Notes: generated by a model not told the origin, from the letters alone. A stretch of DNA of 58,487 bases from Terriglobales bacterium (GCA_015655585.1 JAATEV010000048.1:1-58487), one strand, 5' to 3'. Positions 27,151 to 35,390 are shown, counted from the first letter of the stretch. Numbers and translations: made by a program.

Positions 27151-27435
27151 TTTGTAGAGCGGGTTGCTTATAGCCTCAGAGCGGCCCTTGCGGGTCTTTT
27201 TTACCAGCCTGCATGGAAGCGAAGCGACGGCCTCAGAGAGCAGCGTGACGCAAGTGTAGACCGTAGAGATCGCCATGGCGGTCCGCTCAGTAACGACCTC
27301 GCCGGATGCAGACGGGCCGCCGCCGAGCTCGCTCCATACCGCGGTAGCTGTGAGCGGAAAGGATGGCGAACCAAACATGCTTCTCTGCTCCGAAGCGAGG
27401 TTCAGAGAGAGAAATTCAGATTTAAAGATAGCCAT
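27085..27435 (-). pseudogene. portal protein, N-terminal fragment
   Basis: The ATG at 27435 has AAAGGACC upstream, and the first roughly 100 residues match HK97-type portals: MAISTVYTCVTLLSEAVASL, then LPCRLVKKTRKGR and NPLYKLLG. A portal should continue for about 300 more residues. Instead, after NPLYKLL the DNA passes into tape-measure sequence in another frame and stops after about 17 foreign residues (27085). The junction lies near 27,141-27,150. Confidence 0.85.
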
Positions 27436-27442
27436 TGGTCCT

Positions 27443-27853
27443 TTAGGCAAACATCATGTACGACGACGCATCGACAGGCTGAACATCAGTGGAGACCACC
27501 ATGCCGCGGCCCAGCGCCATAATCAAAGCAACAATCCCGTCAATCTTCTCGATTGAACGGGCTTTATCCGGCTTGATGAAACCAGCCGGATCGATATACG
27601 CCATCACATTTGAGGCCATCCAGCGCAGCACTGGGTTTCCAGCGTGCGCGATCTGGCCGGTAAGCACAAGCTCCATGAGTCTTTTCATGGGGGCATTCAT
27701 GCCCGAGCTGGAAGGACGATGGAAGCTCTCTGGAGCATCCCCGACTCCCTCGGCGGCGCTCTCCGCCTCAGGAGACTTTCTGCGGCGCTGAGGATCATGC
27801 CTGAAGGCCCCGGTCATCTCAAGGACGGCGGCTGGCTTGCGAGGTCTTGCCAT
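27443..27853 (-). pseudogene. terminase small/large subunit deletion fusion
   Basis: A 136-residue hybrid. Residues 1 to about 45 match the N-terminus of P27-type small terminase subunits (MARPRKPAAVLEMTGAFRHD, then DPQRRRKS and GDAPESF). From about residue 50 the protein is the C-terminus of the large subunit: MNAPMKRLMELVLTG, HAGNPVLRWMASNVMAYIDP, KPDKARSIEKIDGIVALIMA. The whole ATPase and most of the nuclease are missing, so it cannot package DNA. The frame is kept through the junction near 27,700-27,722. The start at 27853 is preferred over an upstream ATG at 27907 because it begins the conserved part. Confidence 0.88.
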
Positions 27854-28086
27854 AATCGATTTACAGATGAGGGTTTCGCTTGCTGTGCCGACCAAAAAGG
27901 CCACCATGGGGCTATAAATGCCACCATCTGACCCCTCAAAATGGATGCCGAAATCAGCTATCCACTAAAAATGCATACTTTTCTAAAACTTGGAGTTTTG
28001 CGGATATGTGCGTTTGACCAGGGTGCGGTCTCCGGGCATCGCATTGAAAACAAATGAGATACCCCTATCCCAATCCACCCGAAGCA

Positions 28087-28425
28087 TCAATCCGCATCCT
28101 TTTCGAGCACCTCATGACACTCGCGACACAAGCTAACGCGGTTGTCCGCATCGAGGTGCAGATCAGGATGCGTAGCCATCTTGCGGATGTGGTGCGAGTC
28201 GGTAGCCGAAGTCACCCGGCCATGCTCCAGGCATCTCCGGCACAGATAGCGATCCCGCTGCATTGCCTGCTCGCGTACCTTACGATGCTTCCGGCCATAG
28301 CCGCGCGAATGAGCCGACCCACGCCACCGTTCGCTCTGGCGTTTACCTTCAGAGCGATGCTCGGCGCACCAACCATCATCGGTAAGCGCCGAGCATCCGA
28401 ACCACTTACAAGGACGCTTAGGCAT
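28087..28425 (-). CDS. HNH endonuclease
   Basis: A 112-residue protein. It has N-terminal Cys/His zinc-binding residues (CKWFGC, GWCAEH), then a core with RDRYLCRRCLEHGRV, SHHIRKMATHPDLHLDADN and LCRECHEVLE, the Cys-Cys-HH-N-C..C pattern of HNH nucleases. Its place just upstream of the terminase genes is typical of cos-type phages, where HNH proteins assist DNA packaging. It appears intact although the terminase is ruined. Confidence 0.9.
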   Translation of the reverse strand: MPKRPCKWFGCSALTDDGWCAEHRSEGKRQSERWRGSAHSRGYGRKHRKVREQAMQRDRYLCRRCLEHGRVTSATDSHHIRKMATHPDLHLDADNRVSLCRECHEVLEKDAD

Positions 28426-28428
28426 GGA

Positions 28429-28806
28429 TCAAGCAGTAGCCGTAGCCTGCTGTAGATTGAGGATCGCAACCACAGCGTTGACAATCTTGGTAATGTAATC
28501 GGTGTTGGCCGTGATGCCAGCCTTCGAGAGCAGACTCGTCACCGCCTGTTCAGTCAGCGTAAGAACCTCAGCCAACTTCTCAGACCCGGTTCCATTCTGC
28601 TTCCCGCTTGCCGCGTACTTCTGTTCAACGAGCAGCACCGCGTTCTGCACCAGAGTCGCCGCATCAATCACTTCCTGAGCTACCGGAGCAGCCGCAGGAA
28701 ACAGCAGCGCAACCAGCTTCTCAACCGGCACCGCGTAAGTGAGCGCCCACTTGAGGCCCTTTTCGAATCCCTTGCCAATGGTCTCAAGCACTGAAATAAA
28801 CGACAT
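28429..28806 (-). CDS. phage protein of unknown function with hydrophobic helices
   Basis: The ATG at 28806 with AGAGG upstream gives 125 residues; a longer frame to 29100 crosses the next gene. It contains KWALTYAVPVEKLVALLFPA and AAPVAQEVIDAATLVQNAVL, amphipathic or membrane-associated helices, and a Gln/Asn-rich end (AVVAILNLQQATATA). It sits among small membrane proteins, so a lysis-related role is possible but unproven. Confidence 0.6.
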   Translation of the reverse strand: MSFISVLETIGKGFEKGLKWALTYAVPVEKLVALLFPAAAPVAQEVIDAATLVQNAVLLVEQKYAASGKQNGTGSEKLAEVLTLTEQAVTSLLSKAGITANTDYITKIVNAVVAILNLQQATATA

Positions 28807-28834
28807 AAAAACCTCTTTCTCCGCATTTGCGGAA

Positions 28835-29056
28835 CTACTTTGTGTCGTCGCCATCACCAGCAATGATTCCGCTTTTAGGGAAGGCGCGAAATTGAGTTGT
28901 GAGCATGTTGATCCCGGCACCGGTAATTCCGGCTGCCGAGGTACTGAGCTCGGAGAACTTGAACCAACATCCAACGAGCAGTGCGACAGTGCCAAAGACG
29001 ACCATAGCCAGCGCAACATTCTGCGAGCGCTCAGACGGGCACATATCATGATCCAT
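28835..29056 (-). CDS. small membrane protein, phage
   Basis: A 73-residue protein with one or two transmembrane segments (VALAMVVFGTVALLVGCWF, and a weaker one near AAGITGAGINML). A strong AGGAGAGGACC site lies before the ATG. The size and location between phage genes suit a holin-like or other lysis-cassette protein; no family match is recognised. Confidence 0.55.
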   Translation of the reverse strand: MDHDMCPSERSQNVALAMVVFGTVALLVGCWFKFSELSTSAAGITGAGINMLTTQFRAFPKSGIIAGDGDDTK

Positions 29057-29068
29057 GTCGGTCCTCTC

Positions 29069-29506
29069 CTAAGCTGCAAAGCGAGGCGCAAACGCTGCAA
29101 GCTTTACCTCCGCCCGCTCTACCAGGTCTTCGCAATCGCGATCCGATTCAAACCTCACGAGTCGGTCCTCTTCGGACAAACCTTTGGTTCGCGACCTCCC
29201 CGAAGCGCCGTAAACGCCATCGAGATTTTCTCCGCCCTTGAACGCCCGCCCGGCAATCGCGTCCATCTCGGAGCGCGTGATAGACGGCCCCGAATGTCTG
29301 GAAGCTATCAACCCGTCATGGGAGTAGAGCGGATGGCGAGAACGCTTGTATGCGATGACGCGGCCCAGAGCATCCAAAACGCGCATCGCAATGCCCGCCT
29401 TGACATACTCCTCAGCCCTGCTCGCCTGCAAACGACGCAGCACAACGGTCCCATCGCACGCGTAAAAGTTGTATTTACGCACAGAGTTTCCCCTACGCCT
29501 CGACAT
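29069..29506 (-). CDS. phage protein of unknown function
   Basis: A 145-residue basic protein starting MSRRRGNSVRKYNFYACDGT; an AAGGAATTC-like site lies before the ATG. No motif is recognised. It sits between the small membrane protein and a 199-base gene-free stretch (29507-29705) in which I see no further gene. Confidence 0.55.
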   Translation of the reverse strand: MSRRRGNSVRKYNFYACDGTVVLRRLQASRAEEYVKAGIAMRVLDALGRVIAYKRSRHPLYSHDGLIASRHSGPSITRSEMDAIAGRAFKGGENLDGVYGASGRSRTKGLSEEDRLVRFESDRDCEDLVERAEVKLAAFAPRFAA

Positions 29507-29705
29507 GATTTTTGAATTCCTTTTTTTTGAGCAGGAGAGAGCCTAAACTTTACTGCGGGCCATCGTATCGTCGGCCAGGGGCTCTCATTCGGGAGCGCAC
29601 GCCGCTTTCGCGGTCACACTGTTCAAGGCAAACTGTAACTCAAAATCGAGAAGTCAAAACAAGGAAAATTCCGAATATAACAAGTTGTGTTAGCGAGGCA
29701 TCAGC

Positions 29706-30716
29706 CTAGCCATACGACCCCACGCGAGCCCGTGCATAGTTATCCAGTTTGCGCCGATCCCATGGCCATGCAGCCGAATTGGCCCACAGTTCATCGCCGT
29801 AAAAACTGCGCACCCCGACCGGATAGCGCATAAAGCGAGCCTCCGCCAGAAACTCCCGTCGCGCCGCGGCCATGCGCTCCGCAATCTCATCCGGCCATAG
29901 CGGGTTTCCACGCTCACGTGCCTTCGCAATCGCAAGATGCATCGCCCGCTCCACGGCCCCGCGCGTCTTGCGGTCGCAAGAGTCACAGGCAAGCATCACC
30001 GAGTCCACCGCAGCCACCCACACCTCTTGCTCGACGCCTTCAGGCGCCTCTCTGGCACGCATACGCTTTTCGTTTGGACGCACTTCTCTGTCCAGCCCAT
30101 GCCTATCGCGTATCGGCACAACCTTCGTGTCGCGAGAGTCCGGCATCACAGGCAAAGCGTAGTCATCGCAACCCTCGTCGGCATCGTGGATTTCCTCATC
30201 CACAGAAGAATTCACAAGGGGTAGGGGATTAAGTATTTCCGGTACAGGCTCTGGCTCTGGCTCTGGCTCTGGTAGTGGCTTTTCGTGGCATGTCCAGTTT
30301 TCGGCCTTTTCCTGTGCAAAACTAGCCGTAATTCGCTCGCGATCCTCCCGCGAAAGCCTCTTCATCCTCGGCATCGCACCATTGGCATATCGCCGCCGCA
30401 TCCTCGCCAGCCGGTTGTCGGTCGTGTCGTCGCTCAACTCATGCCAGTCATGCACGATCAGGCGATGCACTGGATGGCGATCCAGCAGCTCTGCCTCCAT
30501 GAGGGCGCGCACCAGCGCCGCCGGATCGCCGTCGTAAAACATCTCCATAGCGAGGTCCTCATCCGACAGGCGACCTACCGCTCCGTCCGGAATCTGCTGC
30601 TCCCCGGCCACGTGCCACAGCGCCTCCATGATCCCCAGCGCGAACGGCACAGGAATGCCAAGAAAGCGCGCTAGACGCCGCGTCTTGCGATGTGTAAGAG
30701 CTCCACGTAATGCCAT
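29706..30716 (-). CDS. phage replication protein (initiator/helicase-loader-like)
   Basis: The ATG at 30716 with AAAGGA upstream is preferred over an ATG 18 bases earlier. The 336-residue product has an N-terminal winged-helix-like part (THRKTRRLARFLGIPVPFAL, then GRLSDEDLAMEMFYDGDP and LIVHDWHELSDD). A Pro-Glu repeat linker of about ten residues near residue 160 leads to an acidic then basic C-terminal part. This layout occurs in phage replication organisers next to ssb; the gene directly upstream is ssb. The exact family was not identified. Confidence 0.62.
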   Translation of the reverse strand: MALRGALTHRKTRRLARFLGIPVPFALGIMEALWHVAGEQQIPDGAVGRLSDEDLAMEMFYDGDPAALVRALMEAELLDRHPVHRLIVHDWHELSDDTTDNRLARMRRRYANGAMPRMKRLSREDRERITASFAQEKAENWTCHEKPLPEPEPEPEPVPEILNPLPLVNSSVDEEIHDADEGCDDYALPVMPDSRDTKVVPIRDRHGLDREVRPNEKRMRAREAPEGVEQEVWVAAVDSVMLACDSCDRKTRGAVERAMHLAIAKARERGNPLWPDEIAERMAAARREFLAEARFMRYPVGVRSFYGDELWANSAAWPWDRRKLDNYARARVGSYG

Positions 30717-30743
30717 TGCTTTTTCCTTTACCATTCAAGATTC

Positions 30744-31142
30744 CTAGAAAGGAACCTTGTCTCCCTCAAACTGCGAATCAAACCCATAGTCACCGCGCGA
30801 GCTGCGCGAAGCATCCAGCAGCACGACATCAAAGCAAAGGATCTCCATCCGGTACATCTTCTTGCCGGATTGCTTGTCCTCCCACGATTGCGTCTGCATC
30901 TTCCCTTCAATCAATATGCGCGAACCCTTCTTCACGTAATCGCGCACAATCTCCGCAGTCCGGCCCAGCGCGACGACATTGTGCCACTCGGTTCTGTCCT
31001 GCCACTGCCCTGCCGAGTCCTTCTCGCGTTCCGGCGTAGCCACCGAGAAACGCGCCACCAGGGTGCCGCCACGCGTAGCCGAAACATCCGGTTCCTTGCC
31101 TACATGCCCCAGCACCTGAGCCCTGTTGATACCCTTAGCCAT
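30744..31142 (-). CDS. ssb: single-stranded DNA-binding protein
   Basis: A 132-residue protein with the OB fold of bacterial SSB: INRAQVLGHVGKEPDVSATR, VARFSVATPER, TEWHNVVALGRTAEIVRDYV, KGSRILIEGKMQTQSWED. A Gly/Arg-containing linker leads to the acidic tail DKVPF, a variant of the DDIPF tip that recruits replication partners. It is the phage copy, encoded just upstream of the replication protein. Its start overlaps the stop of the small gene upstream by one base. Confidence 0.95.
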   Translation of the reverse strand: MAKGINRAQVLGHVGKEPDVSATRGGTLVARFSVATPEREKDSAGQWQDRTEWHNVVALGRTAEIVRDYVKKGSRILIEGKMQTQSWEDKQSGKKMYRMEILCFDVVLLDASRSSRGDYGFDSQFEGDKVPF

Positions 31143-31357
31143 TACACCAACCCCGTCCTCAAAATATCCTCATCCGTAATCGGGCGAAGACTATCAGGAG
31201 CCTCTTCGCCCGCAATAAACTGCGCCGCTTCAACCCGCGAAGCGTGCACATAACTCAACTCCCCGCCATCGCTATCAATGCAATGCTCCCCAGGCTGACG
31301 AGCGCACGTAGGACAAGCCACTAAGATCGAAATTGCTCCAATTCTAGTTACGATCAA
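31142..31357 (-). CDS. small Cys-containing phage protein
   Basis: A 71-residue protein with a CPTC...PGEHC motif (residues about 15-27) suggesting a zinc knuckle. The start is a TTG at 31357 that overlaps the upstream stop by 4 bases (TTGA), with AAAGAGGTGG before it. The function is unknown; it is part of the coupled leftward operon. Confidence 0.6.
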   Translation of the reverse strand: MIVTRIGAISILVACPTCARQPGEHCIDSDGGELSYVHASRVEAAQFIAGEEAPDSLRPITDEDILRTGLV

Positions 31358-31524
31358 ATAACCACCTCTTTTTCATCCTCACTCGCTAACAATCGAGCTA
31401 CTTTATCCAGACTTGGATAGTGACCGGCAACAATCATGCACGCAAGCTGCTTCGCCTTTTTCTCATATAGCGATTGATAGACATAATCCTCTCCCGCCCC
31501 TACAGCCTTTGGGGATAGGGTCAT
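31354..31524 (-). CDS. small phage protein
   Basis: A 56-residue protein starting MTLSPKAVGAGEDYVYQSLY, chosen at 31524 because AAGGAG precedes it and the stop of the upstream gene overlaps by 4 bases. Helical; no family match is recognised. Confidence 0.5.
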   Translation of the reverse strand: MTLSPKAVGAGEDYVYQSLYEKKAKQLACMIVAGHYPSLDKVARLLASEDEKEVVI

Positions 31525-31694
31525 GATCTGGACTCCTTCAGATGATGGATTGCTGACTCGAAAAAGTGAGCATCCTCCATCCATCCCATGCGATCTCCAC
31601 CGCTCTTTCTGTCGGCTATGCGCTGTGCATTTAGCTGTCGATCATGCAGCCACTCAATAACCTCATCCTTACGAATCGGGACCAATTCGCTCAT
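31521..31694 (-). CDS. small phage protein
   Basis: A 57-residue protein starting MSELVPIRKDEVIEWLHDRQ, chosen at 31694 after AGGGTTGAGGGG. A coiled or helical protein rich in His and Arg; no known motif. It overlaps the next gene by 4 bases. Confidence 0.5.
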   Translation of the reverse strand: MSELVPIRKDEVIEWLHDRQLNAQRIADRKSGGDRMGWMEDAHFFESAIHHLKESRS

Positions 31695-31722
31695 CCCCTC
31701 AACCCTTTCTCGCGTTCGTAAA

Positions 31723-31965
31723 TCAGCAGTTCTCCGAGGCAATGCAATAAGTGCCGAGCGATTCGCAATATTCTTCATCGAGCGTGACTAGCTCTCCGGT
31801 TTCGGCTTCGTTCTCATCGGTCGCTCGCATCTTAGTGCTTCCGCTCACTTCAAAAGCATCGTTGACGTCGAGTTCTGGACAGTCTTCGAGCATGGCTGCG
31901 ATGACTTCCTCTTTGGTTTGTCCTGCATAGATATCTCCGCCACCCGTATCCATAAAAATCGCCAT
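31723..31965 (-). CDS. acidic small phage protein
   Basis: An 80-residue acidic protein starting MAIFMDTGGGDIYAGQTKEE, chosen at 31965 with AAAAGGAG before the ATG. It contains many Glu/Asp and a C-terminal ASENC. Its acidity suggests a small inhibitor or DNA-mimic type protein, but nothing identifies it. No recognised family. Confidence 0.5.
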   Translation of the reverse strand: MAIFMDTGGGDIYAGQTKEEVIAAMLEDCPELDVNDAFEVSGSTKMRATDENEAETGELVTLDEEYCESLGTYCIASENC

Positions 31966-32079
31966 CTTTTTTCTCCTTTTGCACCAATTTCGCTGCACCT
32001 ACCCAACCCCTTGTAGCCCCAAACCCACCCACAACTAGGCGATCAGACTTTCGCCTTTATTTCTCCCTAAACTTTTTCC

Positions 32080-32325
32080 ATGTCGATGAGCTATTGCCAA
32101 CAGGGCCGCGTCAAGCCGACTCACTACATCGTCGATTGCAAACGCTGTCACCGGCACATTCCCTCCGGCCAGCAAGCCTTCCCGCGAGACAACATCATCG
32201 TCCACTGCCCGCTCTGCGGAGAGCTGCGCCGCTACCGCCCCAGCGAGGTCTTTCTCGGCTTTCCCGACGTTCGGGTGGGCGATCAGATCGCCAACGCTAA
32301 GCGAGCGCGTAAAGGTGGATGGTAA
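32080..32325 (+). CDS. zinc-ribbon small protein (plus-strand cassette gene)
   Basis: An 81-residue protein with CKRCH (about residues 20-24) and CPLCG (about 43-47), a two-knuckle zinc ribbon, then GDQIANAKRARKGGW. It runs against the leftward operon. It has no clear ribosome-binding site; TAAACT lies exactly 6 bases before the ATG, the geometry of a leaderless mRNA. The opposite strand is also open across it (see the finding on dual-strand cassettes). Confidence 0.62.
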   Translation: MSMSYCQQGRVKPTHYIVDCKRCHRHIPSGQQAFPRDNIIVHCPLCGELRRYRPSEVFLGFPDVRVGDQIANAKRARKGGW

Positions 32326-32590
32326 CCGGAGCTTTGGCGCGTCGAACTTCGCGAAGCAACCAGATGGATTGCGGCGCTCTCTAAAATACATGGCATACGA
32401 GTCAATCTCGGGTGGGTCCGAAGACGAACCACCAGGCTGTCCTATAGCCATATCGCTATGGCTCGAATACCGCGAGCAGAATCCGGAAGGATTGAAGCAT
32501 CCGCCTAGAGGAGAAATAGACTGCTCCGACCCAGAACTAAAACTGTACTGCGACCATGTGGCGAGTTGCCCAGACTGCAACGAGATATAA
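32315..32590 (+). CDS. small Cys-containing protein (plus-strand cassette gene)
   Basis: A 91-residue protein from a GTG start, overlapping the end of the preceding plus-strand gene by 11 bases. It contains DCSDPELKLYCDHVASCPDC near the C-terminus, a likely zinc site. Function unknown. Confidence 0.55.
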   Translation: MDGNRSFGASNFAKQPDGLRRSLKYMAYESISGGSEDEPPGCPIAISLWLEYREQNPEGLKHPPRGEIDCSDPELKLYCDHVASCPDCNEI

Positions 32591-32682
32591 ACAATTGCGA
32601 ATATTTTTCGCAATTTGCACACATAAGCATGGAAGTGGAGCCGGAATAAGCGTATATAGTTCACAGCCATGGAGGCTTGAAC

Positions 32683-32808
32683 ATGAAATTCCGTGTTTGT
32701 TCTGATGAGAAATGCTTGGAATTCAACCCAATTTTGCCGGAACATTACGAGTCCGATATCGTCTGTAAAAAGTGCGGCCGCATCCTTCACCCAAGTAAAG
32801 AAAACTAG
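32683..32808 (+). CDS. 41-residue zinc-ribbon protein
   Basis: MKFRVCSDEKCLEF, then CKKCGRILHPS: the C....C and CxxCG pair form a minimal zinc ribbon. GGAGG lies 7 bases before the ATG. It ends 2 bases before the leftward DUF4031 gene's stop, tail-to-tail. This gene is too short to be found by length alone. Confidence 0.62.
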   Translation: MKFRVCSDEKCLEFNPILPEHYESDIVCKKCGRILHPSKEN

Positions 32809-32810
32809 AT

Positions 32811-33080
32811 TCATGCCACCCTCCGAGCACGAATGAAATCCCTAAGCTGCATTGAGGTGTGCTCGACAGCACCAGCCTTGATCGCCATGATACGGCGGTT
32901 GATTGTCAGGTCGTAGTGCGGCAACGACGGCTTATTCTGAAACCACGACCGACGCATCCCGATCCGCGCAGCCATCTCGTGCAGCTCGTCCAGCGTGTCA
33001 GCGTACATGTGGCAGCTTTCCTTCCAGCGAAAGGTAGCCGAGCCACCGTGAGAAAGTAGAGGGTCGACATAGACACTCAT
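32811..33080 (-). CDS. DUF4031-like phage protein
   Basis: An 89-residue protein. The pattern MSVYVD.LL at the start, FRWKESCHMYAD (residues about 18-29), LDELHEMAARIGMRRSWFQN and PHYDLTINRRIMAI matches DUF4031, a family common in phages with unknown function. The start at 33080 overlaps the upstream stop by 4 bases, and its own stop carries the ATGA overlap signature used throughout this region. Confidence 0.8.
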   Translation of the reverse strand: MSVYVDPLLSHGGSATFRWKESCHMYADTLDELHEMAARIGMRRSWFQNKPSLPHYDLTINRRIMAIKAGAVEHTSMQLRDFIRARRVA

Positions 33081-33442
33081 ACCTGCACCCTCTCGATCTC
33101 TTTACAGCACGCGTTATTGCACTCTCCGGTGCCGCGTCGCCACTGCTCATGAATAGCCTCGAAAAATTGTCGGTCTAACCCAAAGGCCAATGCGAATTGA
33201 TCTGCCATTTTCCCTAAAATGATGTTTGGGCAACGCACTTCAAGGAATAATTCCAAAGCCATTGCATTGATTCCCCACTGCTGAGCATCCGCCTCAGGGT
33301 CCATGCGTTTAGCCAGTTCAAGATGCGACCATCCACGCTCCTGCATTTCTTCCGCAAGAACGTCCGCCAGGTGAAGTAAACCGCTCATCTCTGCACCTTC
33401 CTGAATTTGATATCTCATATATAAATCGACCATCCTGCTCAT
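33077..33442 (-). CDS. HigA/XRE-like helix-turn-helix protein (degenerate)
   Basis: The start at 33442 with GGAAGG upstream gives 121 residues. The pattern LADVLAEEMQERGWSHLELA, then LELFLEVRCPNIILGKMADQ and FALAFGLDRQFFEAIHEQWR resembles HigA-type antitoxin regulators. The helix-turn-helix is degenerate, since the inserted part about RMDPEADAQQW is unusual. It ends in a Cys-rich stretch. No toxin gene is adjacent. It may be an orphan regulator. Confidence 0.6.
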   Translation of the reverse strand: MSRMVDLYMRYQIQEGAEMSGLLHLADVLAEEMQERGWSHLELAKRMDPEADAQQWGINAMALELFLEVRCPNIILGKMADQFALAFGLDRQFFEAIHEQWRRGTGECNNACCKEIERVQV

Positions 33443-33498
33443 CGCGCACCTTCCAGACACATCTCCACATGCTGTATCGAATGAAGCAGTAAAAATGC

Positions 33499-33738
33499 AT
33501 GTTTTCGCATCCAAGATTTCGGAGAACACAGTTTTTGGGCCTGATAAAAGACATTTCCATACTCAACAGAACTATCGGTGGCTATCAACTTTCGGATAGA
33601 AGAGGAAATCGAATTGCAGTATTCACCAACTGGAAATCCATCGAGACAATACTCCGAGATGCAAATTACTCGGAAGAGGAGATTCGTCAGACGCGCTGCG
33701 AACTCCGAAGAACCGGAGAAAGTCTGGTTTGCGAATAG
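33499..33738 (+). CDS. plus-strand cassette protein of unknown function
   Basis: A 79-residue frame. The C-terminal part (GGYQLSDRRGNRIAVFTNWK, then SIETILRDANYSEEEIRQTR) looks like genuine coding sequence. The start is uncertain, with no clear ribosome-binding site. It is transcribed against the operon, inside a segment whose minus strand is also fully open (33439-33756). Confidence 0.45.
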   Translation: MFSHPRFRRTQFLGLIKDISILNRTIGGYQLSDRRGNRIAVFTNWKSIETILRDANYSEEEIRQTRCELRRTGESLVCE

Positions 33739-33785
33739 GGTTGATCTCGCTTTCATGCCACCATCCGGAGTGGTAGGCTGTTGGC

Positions 33786-34046
33786 ATGAAAGACGAAGAA
33801 ACTGTTCTGACCGTTAGGTTTATGGTGCTTCCCCAACCCGATGGAGCACAAATCCTCGAACTTATCCTTGTGACACCGGCCATTCAGCATCAACGCATGT
33901 TTATTAGATATGCGAATAGTACAGATATGGGCAGGGCTTTGACTGCTGCCGAAATTGGTAATCTTTCCGCTGGAGGATTTCCATATCCAGAATTTCAACA
34001 CCAGCTCACCATTGCAGAATTGAGAAATCTCGGTTTCACAATTTGA
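33786..34046 (+). CDS. plus-strand cassette protein of unknown function
   Basis: An 86-residue protein starting MKDEETVLTVRFMVLPQPDG and containing MGRALTAAEIGNLSAGGFPY. TAGGCT lies exactly 6 bases before the ATG, consistent with a leaderless transcript. No family is recognised. The antisense frame 33753-34106 is open and ATGA-linked on both sides. Confidence 0.5.
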   Translation: MKDEETVLTVRFMVLPQPDGAQILELILVTPAIQHQRMFIRYANSTDMGRALTAAEIGNLSAGGFPYPEFQHQLTIAELRNLGFTI

Positions 34047-34177
34047 TCTATATGCGGTCAACACACGATTGCGCTCCCTAATCGCATTCCATATCGAATC
34101 CATCATGCTGCCACCCTCCGGAGCCACATAATTTTCTTATGGCGGCGCAAAAAATGCGGTGCTAGTCTGTCGGCATT

Positions 34178-34411
34178 GTGAGAATCAGACTTGTATTTAA
34201 CCCTCCCGCCTATACCGGAAGTAGCTATGGTTTTCAGCAGGATCTTACTGAAGCGGAAAGCAATCTCGTCCCTCATATAGGTGAAATCGTTCGATGGGCC
34301 GGTCAATTGTGGAAGCTCAAAGAAAAGATTTATACCTTTCACCCTTCGCAAAAACCTGATGAGCGATTCGTAGAAATTGAATATTCGACGGAATTCATTA
34401 CACGTCCTTAG
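34178..34411 (+). CDS. plus-strand cassette protein of unknown function
   Basis: A 77-residue protein from a GTG start. VPHIGEIVRWAGQLWKLKEK then IYTFHPSQKPDERFVEIEYS reads like a conserved small phage protein. TAGTCT followed by GTCGGC precedes ATTGTG, resembling the leaderless arrangement of the neighbouring cassette. The antisense frame 34103-34447 is open. Confidence 0.5.
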   Translation: MRIRLVFNPPAYTGSSYGFQQDLTEAESNLVPHIGEIVRWAGQLWKLKEKIYTFHPSQKPDERFVEIEYSTEFITRP

Positions 34412-34443
34412 TCGATTTGCTATCGATGCCAATCTAGAGAGCC

Positions 34444-35184
34444 TCATGCTGCCACCGCCGTTCTAAAAAGTGGCCATTGCAAAGGCCACGACGTAATGCG
34501 ATCACTCCATGTCTTGGCCTCGCGCCAATTATTAGCATTCCGCCCATTTCGTCGTGCGTGGAAGCTCCAGGCCATTGAATCGGCAGTCTCCAATAGCTGA
34601 TTGACGAGACCAGAGGACAGAGCTGTAGACTTCAGCCCGAACCCGTGAAGCCGAAGGTCTGGCCGTATTGACTTGATGACAAGCAAGACATCTTCGATAG
34701 CTCGTGGATCGCCATTGCGCTTGCAGACAGATCCGACCCCCACCCACATCCCATGCGCAAGTCGCTCGCCATACATAGCCAGGTGACGTTGATAGTCCGC
34801 AGGATCATAGCCCTGCAACACTGGCAAAATGTAGACGCCACAGTTCTCATCGAGCAGTGCATCGTAGCGCTCAATAGTAAGTCGTTGATGATCCCACACG
34901 GTCAGGCCAGTGATCTCAAGAATCCATGGCTCACACATATAGTCCTGACTAACGGCGGCGAGCAGATTCCCGTTATCTTTCCATCGCCTTATTTGCGATG
35001 CATACTCCGAGACCGAATGCCGATATTTTCCATGGGTGGATATCTCGGTAAACGCACCCGAATCCATGATCCAATCTCCAACCTCAAAAGAGCCCTTCCT
35101 ATCCCGCAGTCTATTTACCGAGACAAACGCCGCAGCAAAATGGCGACAATCACTAGGCTGGTGGAGGCCGACAAAAAATCTCAT
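34444..35184 (-). CDS. DpdA-like deazapurine DNA-modification protein
   Basis: A 246-residue protein related to tRNA-guanine transglycosylases. Visible motifs are DWIMDSGAFTEI (residues about 37-48), QDYMCEPWILEITGL, YILPVLQGYDPADYQRHL, WVGVGSVCKRNG, RLHGFGLKSTAL and ADSMAWSFHARR. These match the DpdA-type proteins of phages, which exchange guanine in DNA for a 7-deazaguanine, protecting phage DNA against restriction. The enzymes that make preQ0 are not encoded in the element, so the host would have to supply it. GGAGGGCGGC precedes the ATG, and the gene follows the C5 methyltransferase in the operon. Activity is inferred. Confidence 0.78.
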   Translation of the reverse strand: MRFFVGLHQPSDCRHFAAAFVSVNRLRDRKGSFEVGDWIMDSGAFTEISTHGKYRHSVSEYASQIRRWKDNGNLLAAVSQDYMCEPWILEITGLTVWDHQRLTIERYDALLDENCGVYILPVLQGYDPADYQRHLAMYGERLAHGMWVGVGSVCKRNGDPRAIEDVLLVIKSIRPDLRLHGFGLKSTALSSGLVNQLLETADSMAWSFHARRNGRNANNWREAKTWSDRITSWPLQWPLFRTAVAA

Positions 35185-35276
35185 GCCGCCCTCCGCAAAA
35201 TATTTATAAGAAAATTCTTGTATATTGGTGGCGCTTTCGATCCCAATTGGAGACCATAGCCGCAGAGCCGAAAACT

Positions 35277-35375
35277 ATGAGAAAAATATCGAAAAAAGTT
35301 CCAAAGCCAAAGCCCGTGCCATATGAGCGTGGAACTAGAAGCCAACCCAGAAGAGGAAGCAAAAGAGATAGATAG
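35277..35375 (+). CDS. 32-residue basic peptide (plus-strand cassette)
   Basis: A possible tiny gene, MRKISKKVPKPKPVPYERGT onward, very basic. The next short frame (35323-35394, 23 residues, acidic: MSVELEANPEEEAKEIDSEE) starts within it and ends with a 4-base ATGA overlap onto 35391. The low information content makes both uncertain. Confidence 0.3.
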   Translation: MRKISKKVPKPKPVPYERGTRSQPRRGSKRDR

Positions 35376-35390
35376 CGAGGAACCTAAGTC

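Noticed and set aside
19078..27853. Tailocin or capsid-forming phage satellite
   Set aside because: Tail tube, sheath and capsid genes are missing and the tape measure is broken, so neither a tail particle nor a capsid can be built from what is present.
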